A stretch of DNA of 64,000 bases from Antarctobacter heliothermus (GCF_002237555.1 NZ_CP022540.1:2416001-2480000), one strand, 5' to 3'. Positions 16,567 to 25,136 are shown, counted from the stretch's first letter. Program-made: numbers and translations. Notes: generated by a model not told the origin, from the sequence alone.

Positions 16567-17667
16567 ATGGCTCGGATCGGGATAGGCATTGTCGGTGGCG
16601 GCTATATGGGCAAGGCCCATTCCGCCGCTTTTGCCGCCGTTGGTACGGTGTTCGAGACACGGCTGAAGCCGCGACTGGTGTCTATTGCCGGGGCGTCGTC
16701 GGAAAGTGGCGCGCGCTATGCCGAGGCTTACGGGTTTGAGCGCGGCGCGCGTGACTGGCGGGCCATGGTCGATGATCCCGAGGTTGAGGCGGTGGTGATC
16801 GCGTCACCGCAATCGACGCATCTTGAGATAGCAACGGCGGCCTTTGAAGCGGGCAAGCCGGTGCTGTGTGAAAAACCGATGGGACTGGACGCGGCAGAGG
16901 CGCGGGCCATGCTGGCGGCGGCAGAGCGGGCCGGCGTGGTGCATTCGGTGGCGTACAATTACAGCCGGACTCCTGCGACGCAGTTCGCGCGGAAGTTGAT
17001 TGGTGAGGGCGCGCTGGGCCGGGTGCATCATCTGCGGATTGAACACACAGAGGACTTTCACCTGACCTCGATCCTGCCGCCGTGGCGCTCGCAGGGCGAG
17101 GCGAATGGCTGTTTGGGGGATTTGGCCCCGCACCCAATCAACGCGGCGCTGGCACTTGGCGGACCGATAGCGCAGGTCTTTGCAGTGATCGAGACGGTAT
17201 TCCCCGAACGCAACGGCGTGACGGTCACCAATGACGATCAGGTTCTGATGACGCTGCGGTTTGCCAGTGGGGCGACTGGGCATCTGTTTGCCAGCCGTGT
17301 CGCGACCGGCAAGAAGATGGGCTATGCCTATGAGGTGACTGGGGAAAAGGGCGCAGTACGGTTTGATCAGGAGGATCAGAACGCGCTGTGGGTCTGTGAT
17401 GGCGAGGCCCCGGCAGAACGGGCAGGGTTCACCAAGGTCCTGACCGGCCCGGCGCATCCGGATTACAAACCCTTCTGCCTCGGCCCCGGACATGGCACCG
17501 GCTATCAGGATCAGATCATTATCGAGGCGAAGGATTTCCTGACCGCCATCGACAGTTGTGCGCCGGTCTGGCCAACCTTTGCTGACGGGGTGGAGGTGCA
17601 CCGGGTCATTGCGGCGGCGCGGGCCTCTGCTGCGTCCGGCGGATGGGCGCGGGTCAGCAATTTTTGA
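16567..17667 (+). CDS. Gfo/Idh/MocA-family oxidoreductase 1
   Basis: 366 residues starting MARIGIGIVGGGYMGKAHS, a Rossmann GxGxxG signature for NAD(P). The EKP motif (VLCEKPMGLDAAEARAML) places it in the Gfo/Idh/MocA family, and the C-terminal half includes GDLAPHPINAAL, where the His is a usual catalytic residue. The start at 16567 is chosen for the Rossmann motif and a GGGGGAGG ribosome binding site. It follows the BKACE gene by 62 bases and precedes a second family member; both probably act on sugar or inositol-like compounds. Confidence 0.92.
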   Translation: MARIGIGIVGGGYMGKAHSAAFAAVGTVFETRLKPRLVSIAGASSESGARYAEAYGFERGARDWRAMVDDPEVEAVVIASPQSTHLEIATAAFEAGKPVLCEKPMGLDAAEARAMLAAAERAGVVHSVAYNYSRTPATQFARKLIGEGALGRVHHLRIEHTEDFHLTSILPPWRSQGEANGCLGDLAPHPINAALALGGPIAQVFAVIETVFPERNGVTVTNDDQVLMTLRFASGATGHLFASRVATGKKMGYAYEVTGEKGAVRFDQEDQNALWVCDGEAPAERAGFTKVLTGPAHPDYKPFCLGPGHGTGYQDQIIIEAKDFLTAIDSCAPVWPTFADGVEVHRVIAAARASAASGGWARVSNF

Positions 17668-17708
17668 GAAACACGAGCCATGCGGGCGGCGTGGTGGGAG
17701 GAGAGAGT

Positions 17709-18866
17709 ATGGCGAAACTGTTGTGGGGCATGATTGGCGGCGGTGAAGGCAGCCAGATCGGTCCGGCGCACCGGTTGGGCGCGGGATTGGACGGGGCTTT
17801 CGACTTTGTCGCGGGCGCGCTGGACCACCGGCCCGAGGCGGGGCGGGAGTACGGACAACGGCTGGGGCTGGCGGCGGACCGCGCCTATGGCGACTGGCGA
17901 GAGATGTTAGAGGGCGAGCAGGGGCGCGACGACCGGATTGATCTGGTGACGGTGGCCACGCCCAATGCCACGCATTTCGAGATTACCAAGGCCTATTTGG
18001 AGGCGGGGTTTCATGTGCTGTGCGAAAAGCCCATGACCATGACCGTGGAAGAGGGCGAGGAAATCGTCGGCCTGGCCCGTGAGACGGGGCGCATCTGCGC
18101 GGTGAACTACGGCTACACCGGCTATGCGCTGGTGCGGCACATGCGGGCGATGGTGGCGCGTGGCGATTTGGGCAAGGTTCGCATGGTGGTGGCGGAGTTT
18201 GCCCACGGCCATCACGCAGATGCGGCGGACGCGGACAACCCGCGGGTGCGCTGGCGCTATGATCCGGCGCAGGCGGGGGTGTCGGCGCAGTTTGCCGATT
18301 GCGGCATCCACGCGCTGCACATGGCAAGCTTTGTGATCGGGCAAGAGCTGGACCGGCTGTCGGCGGATACGGTGTCCTGTATCGAGAGTCGCGTGCTTGA
18401 AGATGATGCACAGGTGAACCTGCGCTTTGACGGAGGTGCTGCGGGGCGTTTGTGGACCTCAAGCATTGCGCTTGGGCGTCAGCACGGGCTGACCTTGCAG
18501 GTCTTTGGTGAAAAGGGCGGGCTGCGCTGGGCGCAGGAGCAGCCTAATCAGCTTTACTGGATGCCTCTGGGCGGTCGGCTGGAGGTGATGGAACGGGGTG
18601 GGCCGGGTCTGTCGCCCGAGGCGGATCGCGCGAGCCGGGTGACTATGGGGCATGCGGAGGGGATGCCGTTGGCCTTTGCCAATATTTACGCCGATCTGGC
18701 CGAGGCGATCCGTGCCCGCAAGGAAGGGCGCGATATGGACCCGGCCGCGGATCTGTATCCGCGCGCAGAGGACGGGCTGCGGTCGATGGCTGCCGTCTTT
18801 GCGGTGGCTGAAAGTGGCCAAGGTCAGGGCGTCTGGATGGACGCCCGTCCGCCGATGTTCCGGTAA
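17709..18866 (+). CDS. Gfo/Idh/MocA-family oxidoreductase 2
   Basis: 385 residues starting MAKLLWGMIGGGEGSQIGPAH, with the variant dinucleotide motif GGGEGSQIGPAH typical of one MocA subgroup, the EKP signature VLCEKPMTMTVEEGEEI, and DCGIHALHMASFV with a catalytic-type His. The ATG at 17709 has GGAGGAG upstream. It is only about 40 bases after the first oxidoreductase and is probably cotranscribed. The pair may catalyse successive oxidation and reduction on the same sugar; the sequence does not show which. Confidence 0.92.
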   Translation: MAKLLWGMIGGGEGSQIGPAHRLGAGLDGAFDFVAGALDHRPEAGREYGQRLGLAADRAYGDWREMLEGEQGRDDRIDLVTVATPNATHFEITKAYLEAGFHVLCEKPMTMTVEEGEEIVGLARETGRICAVNYGYTGYALVRHMRAMVARGDLGKVRMVVAEFAHGHHADAADADNPRVRWRYDPAQAGVSAQFADCGIHALHMASFVIGQELDRLSADTVSCIESRVLEDDAQVNLRFDGGAAGRLWTSSIALGRQHGLTLQVFGEKGGLRWAQEQPNQLYWMPLGGRLEVMERGGPGLSPEADRASRVTMGHAEGMPLAFANIYADLAEAIRARKEGRDMDPAADLYPRAEDGLRSMAAVFAVAESGQGQGVWMDARPPMFR

Positions 18867-18926
18867 GGGCGAGGGGTGGCCCCGGGCCAGGCCCGGGGCG
18901 GGATGGTCCTGCGGCGCGGTTTACGC

Positions 18927-19796
18927 TCAGGCGACTTGTTCGAAGTTCACTTCGGGTGTGACACCCAGCGCGAAACAGACATCGCGGGTCAGTTCCGGGC
19001 GGTTCAGGGTGTAGAAGTGCAGCTTGTCCACGCCGCCTTCGATCAGGTCGGTGCAGAGCTCTGAACAGATCGCGGTGGCCAGCAGATCCTCACGCCCGTC
19101 ACGTTTGGCCTTTTCGAACGCGTCCGAGACCCACGCCGGGATATAGGTGCCGCAGCTTTCGGCAAAGCGGCGCGCGCCATTCCAGTTTTCGATCGGCAGG
19201 ATGCCGGGGACCAGTTTGGAGGTGTCGATGCCCGCCTTGGCGCAATCGTCGCGGAAGCGGAAAAACGTGTCCGCCTCAAAGAAGAACTGGGTCAGGGCCT
19301 CTGTCGCGCCGGCGTCCAGCTTGCGCTTGAGCCATTCGATGCTGGCCTGCTGGCTGTCAGCCTCGGGGTGGGGGTCAGGATAGGCGCCGACGCGCTGGGT
19401 GAACTTGCCGGTTTCGGCCAAGGCCTCGATCAGCTCGATGGAATTGGCAAAGCCGTCGGGATGCGCCTCAAACCCGGCAGACCCTTTGGGCGGATCGCCA
19501 CGCAGGGACACGATGTCAGTCACACCAGCCTCGGCAAAGCCATCGGCAATCGCGAGGGTTTCGGCACGGGTGGCGTTCACGCAGGTCAGATGTGCCGCCG
19601 TGCGCAGGCCGGAATGTTTGTGCAGCGTCGCAACCACATCACGGGTCAGATCACGGGTTGTGCCGCCCGCGCCATAGGTGACAGAGACAAAGCGCGGCGC
19701 CAGCGGTGACAGAACCTGCACCGCGTCCCAAAGGCGAAAGGTCGCCTCGATGTTTTTCGGAGGGAAAAATTCGAATGAAATCTCTGGGCGCTGCAT
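18927..19796 (-). CDS. metF: Methylenetetrahydrofolate reductase
   Basis: 289 residues beginning MQRPEISFEFFPPKNIEAT, the standard MetF opening with the catalytic Glu of SFEFFPPK. Other signatures are FVSVTYGAGGTTRD, AHLTCVNATRAE, VSLRGDPPKG and LTQFFFEADTFFRF. It reduces 5,10-methylene-THF to 5-methyl-THF for methionine synthesis. The frame is open to 19934, but the domain begins at 19796. It is divergent from a LysR-type gene across 103 bases that contain a palindrome of the MetR type. Confidence 0.96.
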   Translation of the reverse strand: MQRPEISFEFFPPKNIEATFRLWDAVQVLSPLAPRFVSVTYGAGGTTRDLTRDVVATLHKHSGLRTAAHLTCVNATRAETLAIADGFAEAGVTDIVSLRGDPPKGSAGFEAHPDGFANSIELIEALAETGKFTQRVGAYPDPHPEADSQQASIEWLKRKLDAGATEALTQFFFEADTFFRFRDDCAKAGIDTSKLVPGILPIENWNGARRFAESCGTYIPAWVSDAFEKAKRDGREDLLATAICSELCTDLIEGGVDKLHFYTLNRPELTRDVCFALGVTPEVNFEQVA

Positions 19797-19847
19797 GATG
19801 GACGAGTCCTGTGTTGAGTTGCCGCCCTTGTCGCACATACTGCATTG

Positions 19848-19860
19848 TGAGACAAACTCA
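19848..19860. promoter_or_regulatory. Probable MetR operator
   Basis: TGAGACAAACTCA, an interrupted palindrome TGAG-N5-CTCA between metF and the divergent LysR-type gene. It has the same geometry as the MetR consensus TGAA-N5-TTCA and also fits the general LysR T-N11-A rule. Confidence 0.6.
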
Positions 19861-19899
19861 TAAATCTCAAGATCAACATGAGGCGGACACTGGTTTCCC

Positions 19900-20805
19900 A
19901 TGCATATCGAATTCCGGCACCTCCGGACCATCAAGGCGATTCATGACGCGGGCGGTGTCGCGCGCGCAGCGGAGCAGCTGAACATCACGCAATCCGCGCT
20001 CAGCCATCAGATCAAGGGGCTGGAAGATCAGGCGGGGGTCGAGCTGTTTGTGCGGCGCTCAAAACCGATGAAACTGTCGGCTGCGGGCAAGCGCCTGTTG
20101 CGGCTGGCCGAACAGGTTCTGCCCCAGGTCGAGGCCTTGCAGGATGAATTTGAGGGGTTGCGGTCGGGCAAGGCAGGGCGGCTGCACATCGCCATCGAAT
20201 GCCACGCCTGTTTCGAGTGGCTGTTCCCGGTGTTGGAAGGGTTTCGCAAGAAATTCGGCGATGTGGACGTGGACATCCGCCCCGGACTTGCCTTTGACGC
20301 GCTGCCCGCGTTGATGAAGGAAGAGGTGGATGTGGTGATCTCCTCTGACCCGGAGGATCTGGCGGGCGTGACCTTTGTGCCGCTGTTTGAGTACAGCCCG
20401 GTGTTTGTGGCCTCGGCTTCGCACCCGTTGGCGGAAAAGCCATTTATCGAGGCCGAGGATTTTCGCGGTCAAACCCTGATCACCTACCCGGTGGAACGGT
20501 CGCGATTGGATATTTTCAGCCAGCTTTTGACCCCCGCCAAGGTGGAACCGGCGGCGATTCGGCAGGTCGAACTGACGGCAGTGATCCTGCTGCTGGTCGC
20601 CTCGAACCGGGGGGTGTCAGTGTTGCCGGATTGGGTTGTGCGCGAGGTCAAATACAGTTCTGACTATGTGACGCGCCCGCTGACGGAACAGGGACTGACA
20701 CGGCGGCTGTACGCGGCGGTGCGCACCGAAGACCTTGAAAAACCCTATATGCAATTGCTGGTCCGGCTGGCGGGCGAAGAGGCGCGACGCCTGCAAGAGG
20801 CGTGA
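19900..20805 (+). CDS. metR: LysR-family regulator, MetR type
   Basis: 301 residues with an N-terminal winged helix (RHLRTIKAIHDAGGVARAAEQLN, TQSALSHQIKGLEDQAG) and a LysR substrate-binding domain including IAIECHACFEWLFP, seen in MetR proteins that sense homocysteine. Its position divergent from metF supports the assignment to methionine-pathway control. Its stop codon directly abuts the stop of the convergent small membrane-protein gene. Confidence 0.88.
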   Translation: MHIEFRHLRTIKAIHDAGGVARAAEQLNITQSALSHQIKGLEDQAGVELFVRRSKPMKLSAAGKRLLRLAEQVLPQVEALQDEFEGLRSGKAGRLHIAIECHACFEWLFPVLEGFRKKFGDVDVDIRPGLAFDALPALMKEEVDVVISSDPEDLAGVTFVPLFEYSPVFVASASHPLAEKPFIEAEDFRGQTLITYPVERSRLDIFSQLLTPAKVEPAAIRQVELTAVILLLVASNRGVSVLPDWVVREVKYSSDYVTRPLTEQGLTRRLYAAVRTEDLEKPYMQLLVRLAGEEARRLQEA

Positions 20806-21111
20806 TCAGCAGCTTTCCCCGGCCTGCGCGCGGGCCAGATCCCAACGGTCGGCATAGGCCATGCCCGGCACAGGATTGTGCGGTGCGCTCATGACCTCGG
20901 CCGTTTTCTGGGCAAAGCAGGCGCAATTGACGCCGCTCAGGGTCGCCCGGCAAAACGCCGCCGGATCAGCCGGGGCCGACGCCGCGCCATAGGGCGGTGG
21001 CCCGCTGGGGGTCAGGCCGCCCTCTGTCAGCGGCGGCAACGTGCTGACCCCGGCCACCAGCAAGGCGACGGTGGCCAGAATCGCAGCATAGGTGATCCAC
21101 TTGAACGGCAT
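20806..21111 (-). CDS. Small membrane-anchored hypothetical protein with four cysteines
   Basis: 101 residues starting MPFKWITYAAILATVALLVAG, a single N-terminal signal anchor or signal peptide, then a Pro/Gly-rich linker and a C-terminal part with Cys in AFCRATLSGVNCACFAQK and a terminal GESC. GGAG lies eight bases before the ATG. Extracytoplasmic location is likely and the cysteines may form disulfides. I do not recognise a named family. It is convergent with metR, with no bases between the two stop codons. Confidence 0.7.
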   Translation of the reverse strand: MPFKWITYAAILATVALLVAGVSTLPPLTEGGLTPSGPPPYGAASAPADPAAFCRATLSGVNCACFAQKTAEVMSAPHNPVPGMAYADRWDLARAQAGESC

Positions 21112-21279
21112 GTCGGTCTCCGGAAAAACCAACGCAATACGCAGGCCTGCCGTCAGGGTACAGCGATCAGCCCCGGCGGCGAAGCGCCGAGTCCTTCGGT
21201 TTTTCCACAAATGCCGTGGACACAGCGGGCGGGGGTGCAAGTCCGACATTACGTCCCCGCACCGCACGCGACCCGCCGG

Positions 21280-21486
21280 TCAGAGCAGTTGCAAATCCGC
21301 CGCCATGGAGCGCCCGTCGCGGCCTTCTCGCAGTTCAAAGCTGACCTTCTGGTTGTCCGCAAGCCCGGTCAAACCGGACCTTTCCACCGCAGAGATGTGG
21401 ACAAAGACGTCTTGGCCGCCGTCGTCCGGTGCGATGAACCCAAATCCCTTGGTGGTGTTGAACCACTTCACGGTGCCCGTTGGCAT
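21280..21486 (-). CDS. Cold-shock protein (CspA family)
   Basis: 68 residues with the RNA-binding motifs KGFGFIAPDDGG (RNP1-like) and VFVHISAVE (RNP2-like), beginning MPTGTVKWFNTTKG. It binds single-stranded RNA or DNA and acts as an RNA chaperone. AGGAG lies ten bases before the ATG. About 230 bases upstream on the minus strand hold no gene and probably include the 5' leader, as is common for cold-shock genes. Confidence 0.95.
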   Translation of the reverse strand: MPTGTVKWFNTTKGFGFIAPDDGGQDVFVHISAVERSGLTGLADNQKVSFELREGRDGRSMAADLQLL

Positions 21487-21715
21487 GTGTCCCGTGCTCC
21501 TGTTCCTGTTCTTTCACACATCCCGACAAATCGGTCAGGACGGTCACATCCGGCGGTCAAGGTCGCGAAAACTGCACGCCCCCGACATCTGGCGGCCGAA
21601 AGTCACGCGTTCCAGACTAACGCGGATGGGTGGAATACCAGAGTCCCACCCTCGCATTTCGCCGAAAGGTGGCCTATCTCACCACAAATTGAGAGAAACT
21701 GCCAAAGGAATACGC

Positions 21716-22051
21716 ATGATCATCTACGGGTTGAAGACCTGCGATACTTGCAGAAAGGCGCGCAAAGCCTTGCCGGGGGCGGCTTTTGTCGATGTCCGCG
21801 ATGAGGGGCTGCCGGGCGACGTCTTGGACGACGCGATGGCGCAGTTCGGCGAAAAATTGCTCAACACACGGTCAGCAACTTGGCGTGGACTGGATGATGA
21901 GGCTCGCGCGTTGCTGCCCGCCGAGTTGATCAGGCGGCATCCGACGGTCATGAAGCGGCCTTTGGTCGTGGACGGGGCGCGCATGGTGCTGGGCTGGGAC
22001 AAAGCTGCGCAGGCCGCACTGGGCGTGACGGGGCAGGAGACAGGAACATGA
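21716..22051 (+). CDS. ArsC/Spx-family thioredoxin-fold protein
   Basis: 111 residues, MIIYGLKTCDTCRKARKAL at the N-terminus with a CxxC motif, and the ArsC-family Arg-containing segment HPTVMKRPLVVDG in the C-terminal part. Such proteins are arsenate-reductase-like or Spx-like; YffB-type members are thiol-dependent reductases of unknown substrate, and the CxxC makes this subgroup most likely. AAAGGAA precedes the ATG. It overlaps the next gene by four bases (ATGA), so the two are translationally coupled. No other arsenic gene is near, which argues against an arsenic role. Confidence 0.88.
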   Translation: MIIYGLKTCDTCRKARKALPGAAFVDVRDEGLPGDVLDDAMAQFGEKLLNTRSATWRGLDDEARALLPAELIRRHPTVMKRPLVVDGARMVLGWDKAAQAALGVTGQETGT

Positions 22052-22416
22052 GAAATGCGGCATTGACGCTGGGCATCATCGCCGGTGTGATTGGCATGAT
22101 CGTGGGTTTTTTCGGGTTCGGCTATACCGAATTGGTCAAGAATGTCGGCGAGGTCGAAGAGATGTTCGGCATGTTTGATGACCCGGCGACGGTGCGTACG
22201 GTGTCGATCCTTGCACCGCTTTTGGCCATCGCGGGTGGGGCCATGGCCAAGGCGCGCGCGCTGTGGGGCGGGTTGTTGCTGCTGGCCTCGGCGGCGGCGA
22301 TGTTTCACGCCTTCGGGTTCAACGTCTTTACCATGTTTCCCATCGCCTTTGCCGGTCTGGCCGGGGTGCTGGCGCTGGCCGCGGGCAAACCGGACGAACC
22401 AAAGGCGCATTTCTGA
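22048..22416 (+). CDS. Small four-helix membrane protein, function unknown
   Basis: 122 residues, mostly hydrophobic, with segments at about 5-27, 52-68, 70-90 and 92-112, and a short polar C-terminus (GKPDEPKAHF). It has no recognised catalytic motif. Overlap with the ArsC-like gene suggests a shared function or at least shared translation. It may belong to the DUF4064-like group of small membrane proteins, but I cannot confirm this. Confidence 0.72.
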   Translation: MRNAALTLGIIAGVIGMIVGFFGFGYTELVKNVGEVEEMFGMFDDPATVRTVSILAPLLAIAGGAMAKARALWGGLLLLASAAAMFHAFGFNVFTMFPIAFAGLAGVLALAAGKPDEPKAHF

Positions 22417-22490
22417 GACGTGCCCTGACGAAGGAAAGATGGGGGCGCCCCTGGTTGCCATCGGCAACGGCGCCCAGTCCACCGTCCCCC

Positions 22491-23060
22491 TCAGACCACC
22501 GTGACGGCGCGCGGTCCCGCGTTAAGACCCAGTAGCCGGTCGATGGACAGCGCGCCTGCGCCCTTGATGACCAGAATGGCAAGGCCAAAGATCCAGAGCG
22601 TCCGCTCGTCAATCAGCTCATACCGCGTGTCGAAAAGTATTCCCGGTTTGCCGCCATGCCCGGTCACGTCGACAAAGGTCTGCACCACGACAAAGCCGAT
22701 CATGCCCAATGCCGCCAGCCGGGTGAACAGCCCGATCACGATCAACAGCGGCAGCAGCCATTCGGTATAGGTTCCGGCATAGGCCACCAGATCATACACA
22801 AAGCCAAGCTTGGCCGTGTTATATCCCGCCGCCTCAAAGGCTTTTGGGAACATCTGCGCATAGGTGCCCGATTCCAGAGTGAAGAAATCAAAGATGCCTT
22901 CCTCTCCTTTGCGGTCCCAAACCTTGGTCCCGGCGGAATTCCAGTAGTAGCGCAACAAGGTCGCGGCAAAAACCAACCGCGCCAGCAGAGGGATCAGGTG
23001 ATCGCCCATACGCTCGACAGGGGCAAAGATTGTGGCGTGAAGGGAGGTCAGGCGGTCCAT
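22491..23060 (-). CDS. DoxX-family membrane protein of the bufferin operon
   Basis: 189 residues starting MDRLTSLHATIFAPVERMGD; four hydrophobic helices with the DoxX pattern PLLARLVFAATLLRYYWNS, EWLLPLLIVIGLFTRLAALG and a C-terminal TLWIFGLAILVIKG. The ATG at 23060 has GAGGAG at nine bases. It is the distal gene of a minus-strand set with DUF2063, DUF692 and DUF2282 genes, a combination known from bufferin RiPP clusters. Its likely role is in the membrane, in redox or metal-linked export or protection, but no activity is shown by the sequence. Confidence 0.88.
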   Translation of the reverse strand: MDRLTSLHATIFAPVERMGDHLIPLLARLVFAATLLRYYWNSAGTKVWDRKGEEGIFDFFTLESGTYAQMFPKAFEAAGYNTAKLGFVYDLVAYAGTYTEWLLPLLIVIGLFTRLAALGMIGFVVVQTFVDVTGHGGKPGILFDTRYELIDERTLWIFGLAILVIKGAGALSIDRLLGLNAGPRAVTVV

Positions 23061-23071
23061 GTCAGGTCTCC

Positions 23072-23824
23072 TCAAGCAGTGCAAAAGTCGGAAATCGCGC
23101 CCTGCTGCAACAGCAGCGTCAGGGTCGCGGGCAAGTCGAAATCGGCACCGGCAGACGTGACTGCCGCACCAAAGGTCAGCCCGCGCAACAGCGCGTCGAC
23201 AAAATCCGCACCACCTTGCGGCAGCAGGTGCGGCGTGGGGTCATACTCAGCGCGGGTGATCAACACATCCTCGGCGCGCGCCTGTGGTTTCGGCTGATCC
23301 GGCCTCAGGGTGAACCGATAGACAGACAGAACCGGCCAACGCGACCGCACCACCTGCACCGAAGGCGCAAGGACCAGACGCGCTGCCATCAGCGCGGCCT
23401 CATCCAATAATGCCAACCGCCCGCTCTCAAAGACCGCCGCATCTGCGGCGTGATAGCTGCGCCGCATGGCCAGCTCTAACCGCGCCACATCACCCAGATA
23501 GCCGATGCCACGCAGCGCCTCGATCCCTTCAAGAAAGGCCGGAAAGCCCGCGCCATAGTGCATCATCAACGGTGTCACAGGCGGATCGCTGCGCAAATAC
23601 ATCCCCGCCGAGCGCGCAAAGTTCTCTGGCCCGATCAGCTTGGCAACCGCCGGAAAACCGGCCTCCAACGCCTCTCGCAACGCCACCGCCACGTTGTTTC
23701 GATACACATCATAGCGTCGGCCGGCGGGGCGGCCCGCACCATCGGTCAAACCGCCGGGGATCGCCACATCGGCGCGCAGCAATCCCATACGAAACGCCGC
23801 CTCAGCTGTGCTCGCCTCAGCCAT
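23072..23824 (-). CDS. bufC: DUF2063 protein, partner of the MNIO enzyme (BufC-like)
   Basis: About 250 residues. The DUF2063 domain is marked by GRRYDVYRNNVAVALREALEAGFPAV and MMHYGAGFPAFLEGIEAL, YLGDVARLELAMRRSYHAAD. In bufferin-type systems this protein binds the precursor leader and the DUF692 enzyme. The start is uncertain: the first plausible ATG is at 23824 (MAEAST), with no clear ribosome binding site, because a copy of the intergenic repeat ends about 18 bases upstream. A TTG at 23854 inside the repeat is the alternative. The stop is 12 bases before the DoxX gene. Confidence 0.88.
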   Translation of the reverse strand: MAEASTAEAAFRMGLLRADVAIPGGLTDGAGRPAGRRYDVYRNNVAVALREALEAGFPAVAKLIGPENFARSAGMYLRSDPPVTPLMMHYGAGFPAFLEGIEALRGIGYLGDVARLELAMRRSYHAADAAVFESGRLALLDEAALMAARLVLAPSVQVVRSRWPVLSVYRFTLRPDQPKPQARAEDVLITRAEYDPTPHLLPQGGADFVDALLRGLTFGAAVTSAGADFDLPATLTLLLQQGAISDFCTA

Positions 23825-23841
23825 TTGGACAGCCGCCGGGT

Positions 23842-23901
23842 TTCTTCTGTCCAAAAATATCCCGGGGGAGTCGACCGAAGGGAGACGGGGGCAGCGCCCC
23901 C
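23842..23901 (-). repeat. Repeat copy 4, between the DUF692 and DUF2063 genes
   Basis: Read on the minus strand: GGGGGCGCTGCCCCC hairpin (23887-23901), spacer, core CTCCCCCGGGATATTTTTGG then ACAGAAGAA. It takes up most of the 99 bases between bufB and bufC and removes the usual close coupling of the two genes. Confidence 0.85.
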
Positions 23902-23923
23902 TTGACGCGGTTCATCAAGCAAC

Positions 23924-24784
23924 TCACGCCGACACCTGCGATAGAGCAACTTGGGCTCGCGCGGCCTCAGCCGCCAGAACGGACCAGTCGGGCACATCAT
24001 TGTCCCATTCTATCAACAAAGGGTGCGGTCCCGACAGGTCCAGCACCTTATCCAGCAGCGCCCAAACCGGCTCGGCCACTTCGCGCCCGTGGCTGTCGAT
24101 CAGCAGCGGCGCGCCAAAATCGTCCTCATCTTCGTCGTGCCCCGCCAAATGGATCTCGCCAACGGCGTCCATCGGGAAGGCGTCGATATACGCCTGCGGG
24201 CTGTCGCCAAGGTTCACCGCCGAGACGAAGACATTGTTGACGTCCAGCAGCAGGCCACAGCCGGTGCGGCGGACCACGTCGCGTAGGAAATCGGTCTCTG
24301 ACATGGTGCTTTCGGCAAAGGTCAGATAGCTGGACGGATTTTCCAGCAGCATCTGCCGTCCCAATGTCTCTTGAACCTCATCGACGTGATCGCAGATGCG
24401 GTTCAGCGTGGCTGGCGTATAGGGCAAGGGCAGCAGGTCGTTCAGGAAATGGCTGTCATGGGTCGACCAGGCGAGGTGTTCGGAAAAGCTCGCCGGGTTC
24501 AGCCAGCCAACCAAATGCTTGAGCCGCGCCAGATGATCGGGGTCCAGCCGCTCGGGCCCGCCGATGGACAGGCCGACGCCGTGGACGGAAATCGGAAATC
24601 GGTCGGCCAGCGCGCGCAACTGTGCCAGCGGCCTGCCGCCATCGCCCATGTAATTCTCGGCGTGCACCTCAAGCCAGCCCACCGGGGCGGGATCGTTCAG
24701 GATGGCCGAATAGTGCTGCGGCTTGTAGCCGACACCGGGCAAGGGGGGGAGAGAGCTGGCTGAGTCGAACATTGGTTTTTGCAT
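23924..24784 (-). CDS. bufB: DUF692 multinuclear non-haem iron-dependent oxidase (MNIO, BufB-like)
   Basis: 286 residues of a TIM-barrel iron enzyme that modifies Cys residues of RiPP precursors. Conserved segments: [40 protein letters not shown] with the metal-binding His, [45 protein letters not shown] and [12 protein letters not shown]. These contain the His, Glu and Asp ligands expected for two or three iron ions. It is encoded between the DUF2282 precursor gene and the DUF2063 gene. In studied bufferin systems the enzyme converts precursor cysteines to thiooxazole-type heterocycles that bind copper; that activity is taken from the family, not shown here. Confidence 0.95.
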   Translation of the reverse strand: MQKPMFDSASSLPPLPGVGYKPQHYSAILNDPAPVGWLEVHAENYMGDGGRPLAQLRALADRFPISVHGVGLSIGGPERLDPDHLARLKHLVGWLNPASFSEHLAWSTHDSHFLNDLLPLPYTPATLNRICDHVDEVQETLGRQMLLENPSSYLTFAESTMSETDFLRDVVRRTGCGLLLDVNNVFVSAVNLGDSPQAYIDAFPMDAVGEIHLAGHDEDEDDFGAPLLIDSHGREVAEPVWALLDKVLDLSGPHPLLIEWDNDVPDWSVLAAEAARAQVALSQVSA

Positions 24785-24799
24785 CCGCCATCAATAAGA

Positions 24800-24824
24800 C
24801 GCGGGGCGAACGGTCCGCCCCGCG
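24800..24824 (-). terminator. Hairpin between precursor gene and DUF692 gene (possible attenuator)
   Basis: CGCGGGGCG (24800-24808) and CGCCCCGCG (24816-24824) form a nine-bp GC stem with a seven-base loop in the minus-strand transcript, just after the bufA stop. It is followed by GTCTTATTG and not by a strong U-run, so partial termination or mRNA stabilisation is plausible. Such elements raise precursor mRNA relative to enzyme mRNA. Confidence 0.6.
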
Positions 24825-24836
24825 AAATAATATAAA

Positions 24837-25136
24837 TCAGGCCTCGGGCAGATCGCGCTCAAGCGCCTCGAGCGAGCCCATCCGCGCGTCACCGTCTGCC
24901 ATTGCGGGCAGTTCGATGTCGGCGCAGGTGCCGGCTTCGACGAGGGTCCAGGCGTTGCCTTGGTAGTCTACGGTCGAGGTGCCGGCGCAGGTGGTGCCGG
25001 GGCCTGCGGCGCAATCGTTTTCACCGGCGAGGCTGACGCCAAAGCATTTTTCCTGTTCCATGGCCTGAACGCCCGATGCGGACACTGCTGCGGCGACGAT
25101 GCCAACAAGGGCGGCGGTCTTGAGAGTGGTGGACAT
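24837..25136 (-). CDS. bufA: DUF2282 bufferin-type RiPP precursor (BufA1-like)
   Basis: 99 residues starting [20 protein letters not shown], a Sec-type signal peptide ending near GVQA at 25. The mature part has the DUF2282 pattern with four cysteines at residues 31, 42, 50 and 71: [35 protein letters not shown], then AGTC. An acidic tail ([12 protein letters not shown]) follows. The ATG at 25136 has GGAGG nine bases upstream. In described bufferins the signal peptide also serves as leader for modification before export, and the product sequesters copper in the periplasm. The order bufA-bufB-bufC-doxX is the typical one. Confidence 0.94.
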   Translation of the reverse strand: MSTTLKTAALVGIVAAAVSASGVQAMEQEKCFGVSLAGENDCAAGPGTTCAGTSTVDYQGNAWTLVEAGTCADIELPAMADGDARMGSLEALERDLPEA

